Source: Portulaca oleracea
Taxonomy: Eukaryota; Streptophyta; Magnoliopsida; Caryophyllales; Portulacaceae
Direction of reading: 5' to 3'
Length of the DNA: 64,000 nucleotides
Assembly: GCA_029582165.1 (NCBI GenBank)
Contig: CM055883.1
Coordinates: 23,214,001 to 23,278,000, forward strand
A model generated the notes under the pieces. That model had not been told where the DNA came from. It saw only the letters and a program-made list of their open reading frames with translations, and ran no database searches. Both the position numbers and the translations under genes were made by a program. Positions 45,240 through 55,395 of the stretch are shown here, one piece after another. Every line of letters starts with the position of its first letter. The stretch's first letter is position 1.

Positions 45240-47192
45240 CACTCCAACACAAGGGTTTGCTCGCCCCGAGCAAACTAAAAACGAAGAAAAGGACTAAAAA
45301 GAAAAACTAAAAACCTAACTCACTTTCGCAGGAATCACGGATGCATTTAGCATATGCATCAAGCCCTTTAAACCCCCCGGTAGCCCAGGTGGACGAGGTA
45401 GGTCTCGTGAGGGTTTATAGCAACTATACCCACAAAAGCCACGAGAAAAGAAAAAGGGGAAAGAAAAAGAAATGAAAACCGAAAAACGAAACAAAGCAAA
45501 AGCAAAGAAGATATTCCCGTCCCCAATCATGCACCTAGTTCCCAAACCCGCCTCAACAATCAAATGGAAGAAGCAAGTATAAACAAATTAAGACACGAAG
45601 GTTGGAAAGCGCCAATCTTTGAGATTTTGAACCCAAACACTTCTGATGAGCAAAACACCTCGTGCGTATGTGCAAGTGGGCTCTGTCGGTCTTTACTATC
45701 CTAAACCAGACAATCAGAGTTGTTCTCATGCTCAAGCTAGGGATTATCTATCCTACTTCACTCTTGGTTTTTCTTTCAACCTCTCTTTCTTTCTTTTTCT
45801 TACACCACTCTTTTCTTTCTTTTTCTTCTCTTTTTTTACTTTTGTCTTTCTTACCATTCTTTTGCTCAACTCTTTTTTTTTCTTTTTTCTTGCTTCGCTC
45901 TTTTCTTTCTTTTTCAAAACCTACGCTCTTTTATTTCCACTCAATCCGTTTTGTGTCTTTTAGAGCGTTTGTGTCGGGTTTCATGATTTAAGCACCGGCC
46001 TTCGCAAAGGGTTACCCTCCCTGCTGGGTTTCTCCATACGTGAGTCATTGCACTTAAGGGGCATAGGGTGCCGATCCACCCAAACCAACCCATGAAGGTA
46101 GGCCCGACAATAATTATTTAATGCATTAGTTAAGAGCTTAAGCAATTGAACAACTAAAACCGTCTAACTTAGGTAAGAAGACACAGTCAAAGCGTGTAAG
46201 ATTTGAGGATTCCGCTTTCCCATTCCATGTAGAGGTCTAATAGAGATAAGTCATGGCAAAAATCCTTCCTAAGGCCCATCATTATTCATACCGGCCGCTT
46301 CTAACTGATTGAATCAAGATTTGACAACTATCTACACAACTGTGAACGGAAACATCTTCAAAAGAAAAACAACTTTTGGGTTTTTCACAACATTTCTTCC
46401 CTTTTTCTTTTCTTTTCACACACAAAATTTTCAATTTTTAGACACAAACTACGAAAAACAAAAACAAAGACTCAAAACTAGGTAATCTACCCATGAACAA
46501 TAAAAGATATCACCCCCACTCCAACACAAGACATCACAATGTCCCCATTGTGAGAAGAAGGGTGTCTGGCGGGTAGAAAACAAACTAAAACATATATATA
46601 TAACACTTATAACATAAATTGCGGTGGCGACCCGAGCCCACACGGCTCCAACAACAATATATATCCAACATTCACACTCAAGGGGTTCGCCACCCAAAAA
46701 GAAAATCAAGCATGCATCATGAATTATCGATATATTCACATAAAAAGAGGATGGAAAGAGGTTACCTCAGAATTTTCAATAAAAAGCACTCAATCCACGA
46801 TCCAAGGAACATCACGCCATAGGTTAGAAATAAACAAGAAAAACATACTATGTGTGATGGTTCACATGCAAGATGAAAAGGAAAAACAAACTATACAAGA
46901 CACTAAGGAATAATGAACTAAGAAAACAAACTAAAATATTTACAAAACGACTCTTTTTTTCTTTTCTTAGACTCAAAAACTGGAATGCAAACTACCCTCC
47001 CACTCCCACACAAAGAGGTTGCCGTATACTCAAATGGAAATGGAAGTAGGTAAGCAAGCACCCCAAAATAAAAGAAAATGACACACACAAAAATAAAATA
47101 AAAGAAGAAAAGAAAACTGACTCACTAAATATACACAAAAGGTGAGGAAGGATATTACCTCGAAGGCATCTTATCAATAAGCTTATTCCTTC
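45240..47192 (-). mobile_element. Second tail module inside element X
   Basis: 45240-46255 is about 90 percent similar to 40359-41345 by eye, including the polypurine tract complement CCACTCCAACACAAGGG. It also includes the GTGAGTT box (45317-45390) and the block TTAAGCACCGGCCTTCGC. Weaker similarity continues to about 46750. It has diverged more than the LTRs of X, so the internal duplication predates the last transposition. Confidence 0.65.
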
Positions 47193-48650
47193 TCACCTCA
47201 CGATATCGGGCACCATGTCAGAACCAATCAACGCCCGGAGTAACAAATCATGCATCCTCTCATGCATCTCATAATGGTGGTGGTAAGAGCACACTCGCAA
47301 TAGCACATAAACAAACATTAGTGCCCTTAACAATTTATCAAATGCTTTAGAAAAGTCATAGAACTGATGAAATTCATGAATATACAAGACTTTTCTAGGC
47401 ACGGTGAAAGAAGACATGACAAATGGATCCTCCCATTGACTCGTAAATGGAGATTGGGTATACAAATCAACGAAAGGAGGCAATACAACACATTTATGGA
47501 CATGCTCATGGGAAGAATTGGATGCAAACAACGACTCATAAAGCATATCACCATCAAAAGTATCATTGTCACAAACCAAGTCCAAACACTTAGGATCAAT
47601 CCCCATAGACTCAAGTTCATCATCACAAGATTGCACATCAATGGATTTACAAGAAAGGGTAGCTAATGCCTCGCTAATGCAATAATTCTCAATGAAAGTG
47701 AACAAATCGGTGTCAAGCACACATTCAATCACCAAGGATTCAATTTCACTCTCAACAAGATCATGCTCAATTATATCACAAGCATCATAGCATTCAATAA
47801 ACTCATTTTTTTCTTCACACAAAGGCATGGACAAGGGTGTGGACAATGGTTCATCATCTAGCATGTAGTCATCAAGTTCTTCATCATCACACACAGAATT
47901 ATCATGTTCCTCATGCTCACTAGGTGGGGCTAGAGCTAAGGAATCACTAATCCTCCTTACAAAACTATGTCCATTACAGTAGTCATCATCATAATCATAA
48001 TCATACACAGAAGAACCGTCATGCATTTCAGGATTCAAAGACGATGAATGACCTATTTCAACATTTGAATCAACCAATTGTGCAAGATAAGTTTCCACCC
48101 TAGGTTTAAGCACGTGTTCCAATTCTTGCGTGCATTTATTCATCCTATCTTGTAAACCAACTATTTCAGCACCAATTTTATCTAGTCTACAAGATTCGGA
48201 AGCATGAGACAGAGATTCACAATGCACACACAAATGACGAGACTCAACATCATAACATGGAGAAAGATCATAACGTTTCTCATAGTGCAATTGAGCATGA
48301 AGAGCACACGAATTGCCAAAACAAGAACCCGATGAATAAAAAGTCTCCCCAAATTGACGAGTATCCGTGTACAACCAATCAATTAATTCCCAAGCCCGAT
48401 ACTCATTTTCAACATTGAAATCAAAGTAATTCAAAAGAGAACGGGTCCCGAAATTCAATCCCTCATTAGTAACAACTAACACTTCCCAATTAGAATAAAT
48501 ATAACCATGAGGGGTCCAATAGGCAAGATAATCATTTAATCTATCACGATAATCACAAAATAATTCTTGCTCATTTTGAGGGAAGCTAAAACATGCCATC
48601 TTTTTTTTTCGATATATTTTTTTCTTTTTTTTTCTGTTTCTCATATTCAA
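47193..48650 (-). CDS. Gag-like protein with CCHC knuckle and long acidic tail, intact
   Basis: It is the first ORF after the primer site. The frame has 485 codons. The Lys-rich first 17 residues come from A-rich leader, so Met18 (48599) is the more likely start (MACFSFPQNEQELFCDYRD). Residues 20-100 have the spacing of the retrotransposon Gag core (FCDYRDRLNDYLAYWTPHGY … VTNEGLNFGTRSLLNYF). A zinc knuckle C141-X2-C144-X4-H149-X4-C154 follows. Residues 200-400 are very acidic (YDYDYDDDYCNG, DDEELDDYMLDDE) and not typical of Gag. The end is His-rich. It may bind element RNA for packaging by partner enzymes, which is inference. Confidence 0.75.
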   Translation of the reverse strand: MNMRNRKKKKKIYRKKKMACFSFPQNEQELFCDYRDRLNDYLAYWTPHGYIYSNWEVLVVTNEGLNFGTRSLLNYFDFNVENEYRAWELIDWLYTDTRQFGETFYSSGSCFGNSCALHAQLHYEKRYDLSPCYDVESRHLCVHCESLSHASESCRLDKIGAEIVGLQDRMNKCTQELEHVLKPRVETYLAQLVDSNVEIGHSSSLNPEMHDGSSVYDYDYDDDYCNGHSFVRRISDSLALAPPSEHEEHDNSVCDDEELDDYMLDDEPLSTPLSMPLCEEKNEFIECYDACDIIEHDLVESEIESLVIECVLDTDLFTFIENYCISEALATLSCKSIDVQSCDDELESMGIDPKCLDLVCDNDTFDGDMLYESLFASNSSHEHVHKCVVLPPFVDLYTQSPFTSQWEDPFVMSSFTVPRKVLYIHEFHQFYDFSKAFDKLLRALMFVYVLLRVCSYHHHYEMHERMHDLLLRALIGSDMVPDIVR

Positions 48651-48742
48651 TTTTTTTTTTTACTACATTTTTCTAGTATAATCAAGGAAGCAATTAAACT
48701 ATTTACATACAAAACAATCACCTAATCTACCAAATAACGCCA

Positions 48743-48760
48743 TCCCCGGCAACGGCGCCA
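48743..48760 (-). other. Primer binding site of element X (tRNA-Asp type)
   Basis: The minus strand reads TGGCGCCGTTGCCGGGGA one base inside the 5' LTR. This is the form recalled for Athila-type elements. Confidence 0.88.
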
Positions 48761-48761
48761 T

Positions 48762-49986
48762 TGTTCGGTTGTAATTTTTGTGATTTTAAGTTAGTTGTCG
48801 GTCCACAGGGATGGGTGTTAGGTTTGATTTAGGTAATCGGTTTGTATACAAGGGTTTTTCTCAATGCGGAAAGCAGTAGATTATGTAAATAAAGCAATGA
48901 ACTAACCTAAACATGATAATAATTAAGAAAGCAGTAAAGATGAAAGCAATTAAAAGCATGAAATTAAGAAAGCAATAAAACTAAGACTAATTAATGAATT
49001 AGGAACAAGAAATTATACCTTTGATGATCTAAACTTTCACTAATCTTCAATCTACTTGGATTTCTCCCGAACAAACAAGAAATCGTGAATTGGATTACTA
49101 AGAATCCCCAAATCCCCACTTAAGAGTGGAATTTGTGACCCTTAATCCCCCTTTTCACTAAAAGTTGGATTGGATGTTTTTGTGGCTAACACTATGAACT
49201 TTCAAAGGCAAAATTAAATGAAATCTAAGCATAAGATGATGAAGATAAAGGAAGGTTGAAAATTACTTGAAGAAAGTTGATTACATTCAAGAATCTCAAG
49301 AACTTGGAGAACAAGACAAGAGAAAACCCTTAGAGAGAGAAAATAAAGCTTAATTAAGAAAGCATAAAAACCCCTAAATACCAACTAAAAACTTCAGCTA
49401 ATTCCCTTGCCAAAAGAGTCGCAGCTAATACTCTTATAATACCCTAAGTTAGTTTCACAAAACGCAGCACTTCATTTCCAGACTGTACGCAGAAATTGGA
49501 GTTGGCTCGGGCGAGCCAGAATCCTGCTCGTCGCGTGTCCTCGTTCTTGGCGACTTCTCCTCGCGGCTCAGCTCATTTCGGCCGGCGGGGCCCTTGCTCG
49601 GCGGCGGCTCTGTTCCTTCACTGCCTTAGCCAAATTTTCCGACCTTTTCCTAGTTGATGCACAGAAGCATGGCTCGACCGAGCCAATATGTTGCTCGGTC
49701 GAGCAGACCTTCTGTCTCACCTCCTCTTGGCTCAAATTTAATCGACCATTTTTTTCTACTTTCCAGGAGCGCTGCTCGGGCGAGCCAACATTCTGCTCGG
49801 TCGAGCAGACCTTCTGTCTCACCCCCTGATTTGGCAAGTTTTTGCTCCGTTTTGGCGCCTTTTTAGATCACTTTCTTATTTTCCTACAAAACTACAAAAA
49901 TCTCATAACTCGAATAACACACGGGGTTAGAACATATAAAAACTCCCTAATAAAGAGAAGAATTCGGTTCGAAATGAGACCGAACA
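48762..49986 (-). repeat. 5' LTR of element X
   Basis: It is 1225 bp from TGTTCGG to CCGAACA and is followed by AGTAG (49987-49991). Relative to the 3' copy it lacks several small pieces around 49528-49615, again within the dyad region. Confidence 0.92.
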
Positions 49987-50638
49987 AGTAGCGCATCCGA
50001 AAGTATTTCCATTAAACGGAGACGATTTTCCGGATCCTACAAGGACTTAGACAAAGAATTTTGGAATATGAATTTCCGGGGTTTTACATCCTCATTTTCG
50101 TTACTCTTAAACAGGAGCAAGGCTAAGACTTCCTTCCCCTTAAGCTTTTTGTACCTGTGTTTCACTCATGTGTTTAGGCTTCTCACTTCCCACCTCAAAC
50201 TTGGCAGGGAGTATTTGATGTGGTGCTAAAGGAAAAAGAGTCACCCTCTGTTGGGCATGGTTTAAGGAGTAGGTATTTTCTAGTCCATCATTCATAACAT
50301 GCTTATCAAATTGTCATGGTCTACCCAAAAGTATATGATATCCATTCATGGGACTACATCACACAATATAGAACTGAACTAATGGAAAAAAGAGACAAGG
50401 ACTTGCTTGGATACCTTAACATCACCATGATCATTGAGGCACTTGAGAGAATAAGGTCGTGGGTGTAGAATGGTGGGTAAGCTACGCTTCTAAACGACGT
50501 GTATAAATGCTACATTTATTGAACTCCCTTTATAAATGATAAGGTTAAAAACATTGATCCCAACGGTGCATCTTGAATAAAAGATCATCTCCCTTTGAGC
50601 CTTGTTAAGAGGAGCTTTAGGAGTGAGTTATAGCCTCA

Positions 50639-50974
50639 TCAAGACAAGTAACTCCTGATCATCGGCCATGATATCAACCACCCTTCACTAGCGCCATCAT
50701 CATTATCCTCATAGGCTTGGGCCATTACAAGCTCTTCTGCAATCTCCTCAACTTCTTTCAAAGTTAATGTTCTTCTAGTTGGACAATCAACTAGGAAATG
50801 ATCATAGCCTTGGCACTTGAAACATTTCTTGCCCTCAAATCTTTTAGGAAGCTCTTTAGGGAAGGGAAAGGCAACACACTTTCCCTTGTCAAGTCTAGAA
50901 GCAGTTGTGGGCTTAGGGGGATCATTGGCTTGAAAGACCTTGAAAAGTTGACTTCGTGAAGGGGGTAGGGGCAC
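50639..50974 (-). pseudogene. Gag zinc-knuckle segment, copy 2
   Basis: The 111 codons give the same protein as 35534-35869, including CFKCQGYDHFLVDC. The DNA differs at a few silent positions (for example CTCAAATCTTTTAGG against CTCAAACCTCTTAGG). Confidence 0.85.
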
Positions 50975-51520
50975 AGCTAAGAGGCTTAGGAAAAATCCTT
51001 CACCTTCTCTCTTCTTTCAACCTTGAGAGCCAAGGTACAAAGATCATCTAAAGAGTGGTAAGGTTGAGATTCAACCTTTTGTGGAATGTGCAGAGCAAGA
51101 CCATTTAAGAACCTCATATTGTAGTTTGTTCTTGAGGATCTTGAACGTCACTCCTAATGAGGAGTGCTTAAATTCTTGATATATTCACTCGTGCTCTTCA
51201 TGGCCTTGTTCAAGAGCAAAATGTTTCCTTAACACATCTTGTTTGTAAGTTTGAGAGAAATATTCTATTCATGAGTTTCTTTAGTTTAACCAGAGAAGAG
51301 ACCTTCCTCTTGCCTTATCTAGCTCTTTAGGACATCACATTTTCCAACAATAAGAAGGCAATCTTAGTAACTTTAAGACTTGCCACCTTAAAAGCCTTCT
51401 CATAAGTGTACCCTTTAGCTTCAAAGATCCTTTCCATTAACTTCATCCACTATACAGACTCATTTGGATTTAGGTTCCTATGAAACTCGAGTGGTTCCAC
51501 CTTGATATCGTAAAAATTAT

Positions 51521-51932
51521 CCTCCTCCTCCTCCTCCTCCTCCTCCTCCTCCTCCTCCTCCTCCTTCTCCTTCTCCTTCTTCTTCTTCTTCTTCTTCTTC
51601 TTCTTCTTCTTCTTCTTCTTCTTCTTCTTCTTCTTCTTCTTCTTCTTCTTCTTCTTCTTCTTCTTCTTCTTCTTCTTCTTCTTCTTCTTCTTCTTCTTCT
51701 TCTTCTTCTTCTTCTTCTTCTTCTTCTTCTCCTCCTCCTTCTTCTTCTTCTTCTTCTTCTTCTCCTCCTTCTCCTCCTCCTTCTCCTTCTTCTTCTTCTT
51801 CTTCTGCTTCTCCTTCTTCTTCTTCTTCTTCTTCTTCTTCTTCTTCTTCTTCTTCTTCTTCTTCTTCTTCTTCTTCTTCTTCTTCTTCTTCTTCTTCTTC
51901 TTCTTCTTCTTCTTCTTCTTCTTCTTCTTCTT

Positions 51933-51961
<29 letters not shown>
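51521..51961. repeat. (TTC)n / (CTC)n triplet repeat, expanded allele
   Basis: It spans about 441 bp (147 triplets), with CTC-rich parts at the left and in the middle, long pure TTC tracts and one TGC interruption at about 51804. The homologous repeat at 36416-36524 has about 36 triplets. Confidence 0.95.
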
Positions 51962-51963
<2 letters not shown>

Positions 51964-52306
51964 AATTTGAGCCATTTTATGAGTAATGGCTCTAAGAGCG
52001 TCTTGAAGATTTAGATCTTGGCCTCTAAGCCTTAGAGTCTGGCTTCCACAAAAGAAATCCCCCTTTGTCTCCTTGGTTATTAGCTAGACTCCCCTCCTTC
52101 ATATTCACATTCAACTATAGACTCAAATGCAAGATAAGAGACGAAATTGAGGAGTGTTTTTGGAGCTAAAGGTTCTTTTATAGCTGGTTTTGTGTTTGGC
52201 TTAAGGGTTCTTTCAGTTTGAGAGAAAATGGATGGGTTTGTATAGACAGAAGGGGTGAAAGAAAGAATGAAAATGAAGAGAAGATACTAAGATCAAGCAT
52301 TAACCT

Positions 52307-52318
52307 TACCTCTGATAT
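52307..52318 (-). other. Degenerate primer binding site, copy 2
   Basis: It has the same CCTCTGATATCA as copy 1 (TGATATCAGAGG on the minus strand), next to AATGAAGTGTTTGGG. Confidence 0.5.
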
Positions 52319-52319
52319 C

Positions 52320-53503
52320 AAATGAAGTGTTTGGGATGGGATTAGTTCAACAAAACTGGACAATATCGGGCTAGGGTCCGAGCCTCAAAATCCAAGGTCT
52401 CCAAGCCTTTTCGCACCCCCTCCATGAAATACGAGAAAAACGACTTCAAGGTTGGGTTTGGAGTGCACCCTGGAGGTATGGTTTGATCGGCGTTGGGTGT
52501 GGTATCCACTTCAAGTGGAACCCAGCACCGTGGGAGCGGAGCTACGAGTTCTTATCAGGACCTACTTCGGGCCTTTGAAAGGGTTTGAAGTCTTTCGGCA
52601 AAAATAAGCACAAAGGGGTCAACGTGGGTAGAGGAATTGGAGGTGCCTTCACTATTTTGATCATAACCCTGATGAGTCTCATATTTTTGGATATTAAAGT
52701 ATACACTGAGAGTTTTCCATTGATACCTTATGGGCCTAAAACGGAGTCTAGATGAAGAAGTTATGCTAGTTTGAAGTCGACAGGAAAAACTGCCATAAGG
52801 CCGTGCCAGCGACCACTCTTGTAGCGCTCGTTACCACCTGTAGTGCCCACTACCCTGCTTGTAGCGCCCGCTACAAGTTTTGGGCAAGCCTTGGCTGGGC
52901 AACGTCGATAGGCGCTGCCAGCGTCTGTCCCCGAGACGACGCGAAAATAAAAGGAAGGGAATCGCTAGCGCCCGGGAAGACGTTGTCGGCGCCTAGTTCA
53001 AGCGTGTTTGTCACACCCGCGACGTCCTCGGTAGCGCCCGCTACGCCCACGTTGTTTGGAAGCGATTGTTGTGTCGTTGCTCCGTAGCGCCCACGACAAG
53101 CCCGTAACGCCCGCGATGACTTGCTTTTTTTGTGCGTGTTTCGGGATTAAACTATTTTGAATTCCCTCCCCCCCCCCCCAGTATAAATACCCTTTGCACT
53201 ATTTTGAATGGAGGTTTTGCTAAATATGAACATGCCTATGCATTTGTAGGGTTTCCCTATTTCCTCTCAAATCTTGTTTACTTTATCCAATTGATTTGGT
53301 GGTGTTTTCAAGTCATTCCTTTAGTGATTATTAGTGGTTTATCCTAGATAATCATGGTGGGGTGTTAGGTCTAAGGTTGTGGACTCTCCTTGCCCCAAGG
53401 TCATATCCAATCCTTGTAGGTGTTCAAGCAACTTGGTTGATTGTTCATAGTTCTTCATATCCTCAAGCTAATCTTCATCCCTCCATGGGGGAAACGCTCT
53501 AAA
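52320..53503 (+). mobile_element. LTR-like region V, copy 2
   Basis: It corresponds to 36885-38059. The dyad array is at 52805-53115 and includes GTAGCGCCCGCTAC twice. A C run at about 53168-53178 is longer than in copy 1, and GTATAAATACCC follows at about 53182. Confidence 0.55.
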
Positions 53504-54223
53504 TGAAGTGTATGGGATGGGATTAGTTCAACAAAGCTTGAGTTTGTATCAGATCGTTGGAGAACACTTGGTGTTTCCATCACAAAATTGCAATGTAACT
53601 CGATCTGTCTTGGTTTAAAGGATTAATCCACCCACCAACGTCTAAAAATCCCACCAAAAGTGAATAAAGCTAATGCACCACAACTTTATAAAGGAATTAG
53701 CTCAAAAAACATCGCTTTAAGAAAGGCTAAAATAAACTTAAGACTTTGAAATTTAGAAACAGAATTGAAGTTTGTAGCATTCATATCATTCAATGGCATA
53801 AGTTGATTACAAAATGAGACTCATACTCCCTTTATAGCTGAACATACAAGGCTTTTCTAGCAAAATACCTGTGATATGATAGCTCATAGGTATGCATAAA
53901 GTATAATGTAGAAATGAAGTACAAAAGTAAACTAGAAAAATATAATTGTATTCTCCTCTTGGTCTCCTTGTGATGACAAGCTAATGTTCTCCCAAAAAGG
54001 TTTTTTCATAAAAAAAGGCTTTTAGGAAGCTCCCATATTAGCTTGGAAAGATCAATTACCATATATGAGAGGGATGGTGAAGTTTGAGAAACTATTGCAT
54101 CGCCAAAAAGAGAAAAAGCAAAAATTTGATAATGACCTTCATGATAATGACACTTTTCTTTTTAGAAAATGGTATATATCTCAGCCAACCATTGAAATTT
54201 GACTTTGCCATTTTACCAGCTTC
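53504..54223 (-). mobile_element. Minus-strand LTR fragment T, copy 2 (promoter present)
   Basis: It contains the 374-bp segment (about 53617-53990) missing from copy 1. TTTATA at 53831-53836 (TATAAA on the minus strand) in CCCTTTATAGCTG is a normal LTR core promoter. Short GTT microhomology at both ends of the segment supports a deletion in copy 1. Confidence 0.55.
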
Positions 54224-55351
54224 TGAACCGTGTGGGATCGGTTCACTTTTGGTTTGTCTATGGTTATCGGCTCACTTCAAGCCGCCCTGTCCTCTCCTCG
54301 AATCAAACCCGGTTTCAATGTCCATTTCATGGTGGGTATGGCTCCTTGGAGGGTCAATATGGCCATCAAGGAGGGAGGTGTTTCATTCTACAAAGACCCC
54401 GGGTTATAGGATGGCATCTTGGGTCTTTATGATCAGACCATTTCTGAGCCTTCTAAGGGGCTCCGGGACCACCTGCAAGAATAACGAAAAGGGTCAACAT
54501 GGGTAATTGAAATGGATATGTCTTCACTCTTTCAACCATAACTCTTTCAATACAACTCTGATACACTTCAAATTTTAGGAGCTTAAAGTACACACAGATA
54601 GCTTTCCATTGATATATATGGGCCTAAAATAGAGTCCTAATGAAGAATTTATGCGAGTTTAAAGTCAGCAAAAAACTTCCTAGGTGCCACCCACGACGAC
54701 AACTGTCGCGCCCGCCACGCCCAGTGTCACGCCCACGAAGTCCTAGGCGAGTTGAAGTCGGCCGAGAACTATTGAGAAGGTTGTGCCCGCGATGACCAGT
54801 GTTGTGCCCGCAAAGACCTTTTGGTCTAGTGACCCCTTCCACAAGAAATGGATGTAGCACCCGCCACGGCCCTGTTCCAGATCTAAGTTTCGCTTTTTCC
54901 CCCTTTCTATAAATACCCTAATGTTATATTTTGTAAGAGACTTTTTTGATGAATGTTTTGGAATTAGACTCAAGAAAAATCCTTTTAATTGGATAATTGT
55001 GGTGTTTTCAAACCCTAATCAATGAAGTTAATCCTTTGGGTGGAAATTGATTTGTGATTTCTCTTCTTGTGAGTGGGTTTCCTTCCTCCATTCTTTGTGA
55101 GATTTCTTGGGTATTTAAAGAATCTTTGCTTGTGGAAGGTTCTAGTGGAAGTGATTAAACATCTTAGTTCAATTGGGTGAGTGATTACTCTTTACAATTG
55201 TCCGTATCCCTTTTAATTCTTGTTGTATTTGTTGTTCATCTCCAAAAATCCAAAACCCTAAAAATTAGTTTGGTGTGTTTATTAGTTTTATGGGTGGATT
55301 TCCATCATCCACGTGATTTCGCATAGACCCTAGGATCCCCAATCCTCTCCA
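54224..55351 (+). mobile_element. LTR Y, copy 2: 5' LTR of a deleted Gypsy element
   Basis: It starts TGAACCGTGTGGG and ends CTCTCCA, followed by TT and a primer site. The GCCC-centred array is at 54685-54870 and CTATAAATACCC at about 54907. The internal region follows on the + strand. The other LTR of this element survives only as 57477-57567. Confidence 0.75.
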
Positions 55352-55353
55352 TT

Positions 55354-55395
55354 TGGTATCAAAGCTCCCCATCCCTCTCCATTTGGTATCAGAGC
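55354..55395 (+). other. Duplicated primer binding site (initiator-Met type)
   Basis: TGGTATCAAAGC at 55354-55365 and TGGTATCAGAGC at 55384-55395 lie in two copies of a 30-bp unit (CCC-A-TCC(T/C)TCTCCATT-PBS-T). Only the second is a perfect match to the usual form. Confidence 0.75.

Larger units (their letters stand above)
39378..49986 (-). mobile_element. Non-autonomous Athila-like element X with two intact ORFs
   Basis: The 5' LTR (48762-49986) is followed on the minus strand by the primer site TGGCGCCGTTGCCGGGGA and a Gag-like ORF (485 codons). A 3' tail module, an LTR-like promoter segment (Z), a second ORF (502 codons) and a second tail module follow. The polypurine tract and a 3' LTR (39378-40358, missing about 250 bp of its outer end) complete it. 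No protease, RT, RNase H or integrase was found in 10.6 kb. The near identity of the LTRs indicates recent movement, so enzymes would have to come from a related element. Confidence 0.8.
49987..52306 (-). pseudogene. Decayed Gypsy gag region (copy 2 of the duplicated flank)
   Basis: It is nearly identical to 34882-36870 apart from scattered substitutions and a much longer triplet repeat. The minus-strand gag remnant has the same stops, which shows that the duplication is younger than the decay. Confidence 0.75.

Noticed and set aside
51480..51986. 168-codon open frame of almost pure leucine
   Set aside because: It is the translation of the TTC/CTC triplet repeat in one frame. There is no start context, homology or flanking coding structure.
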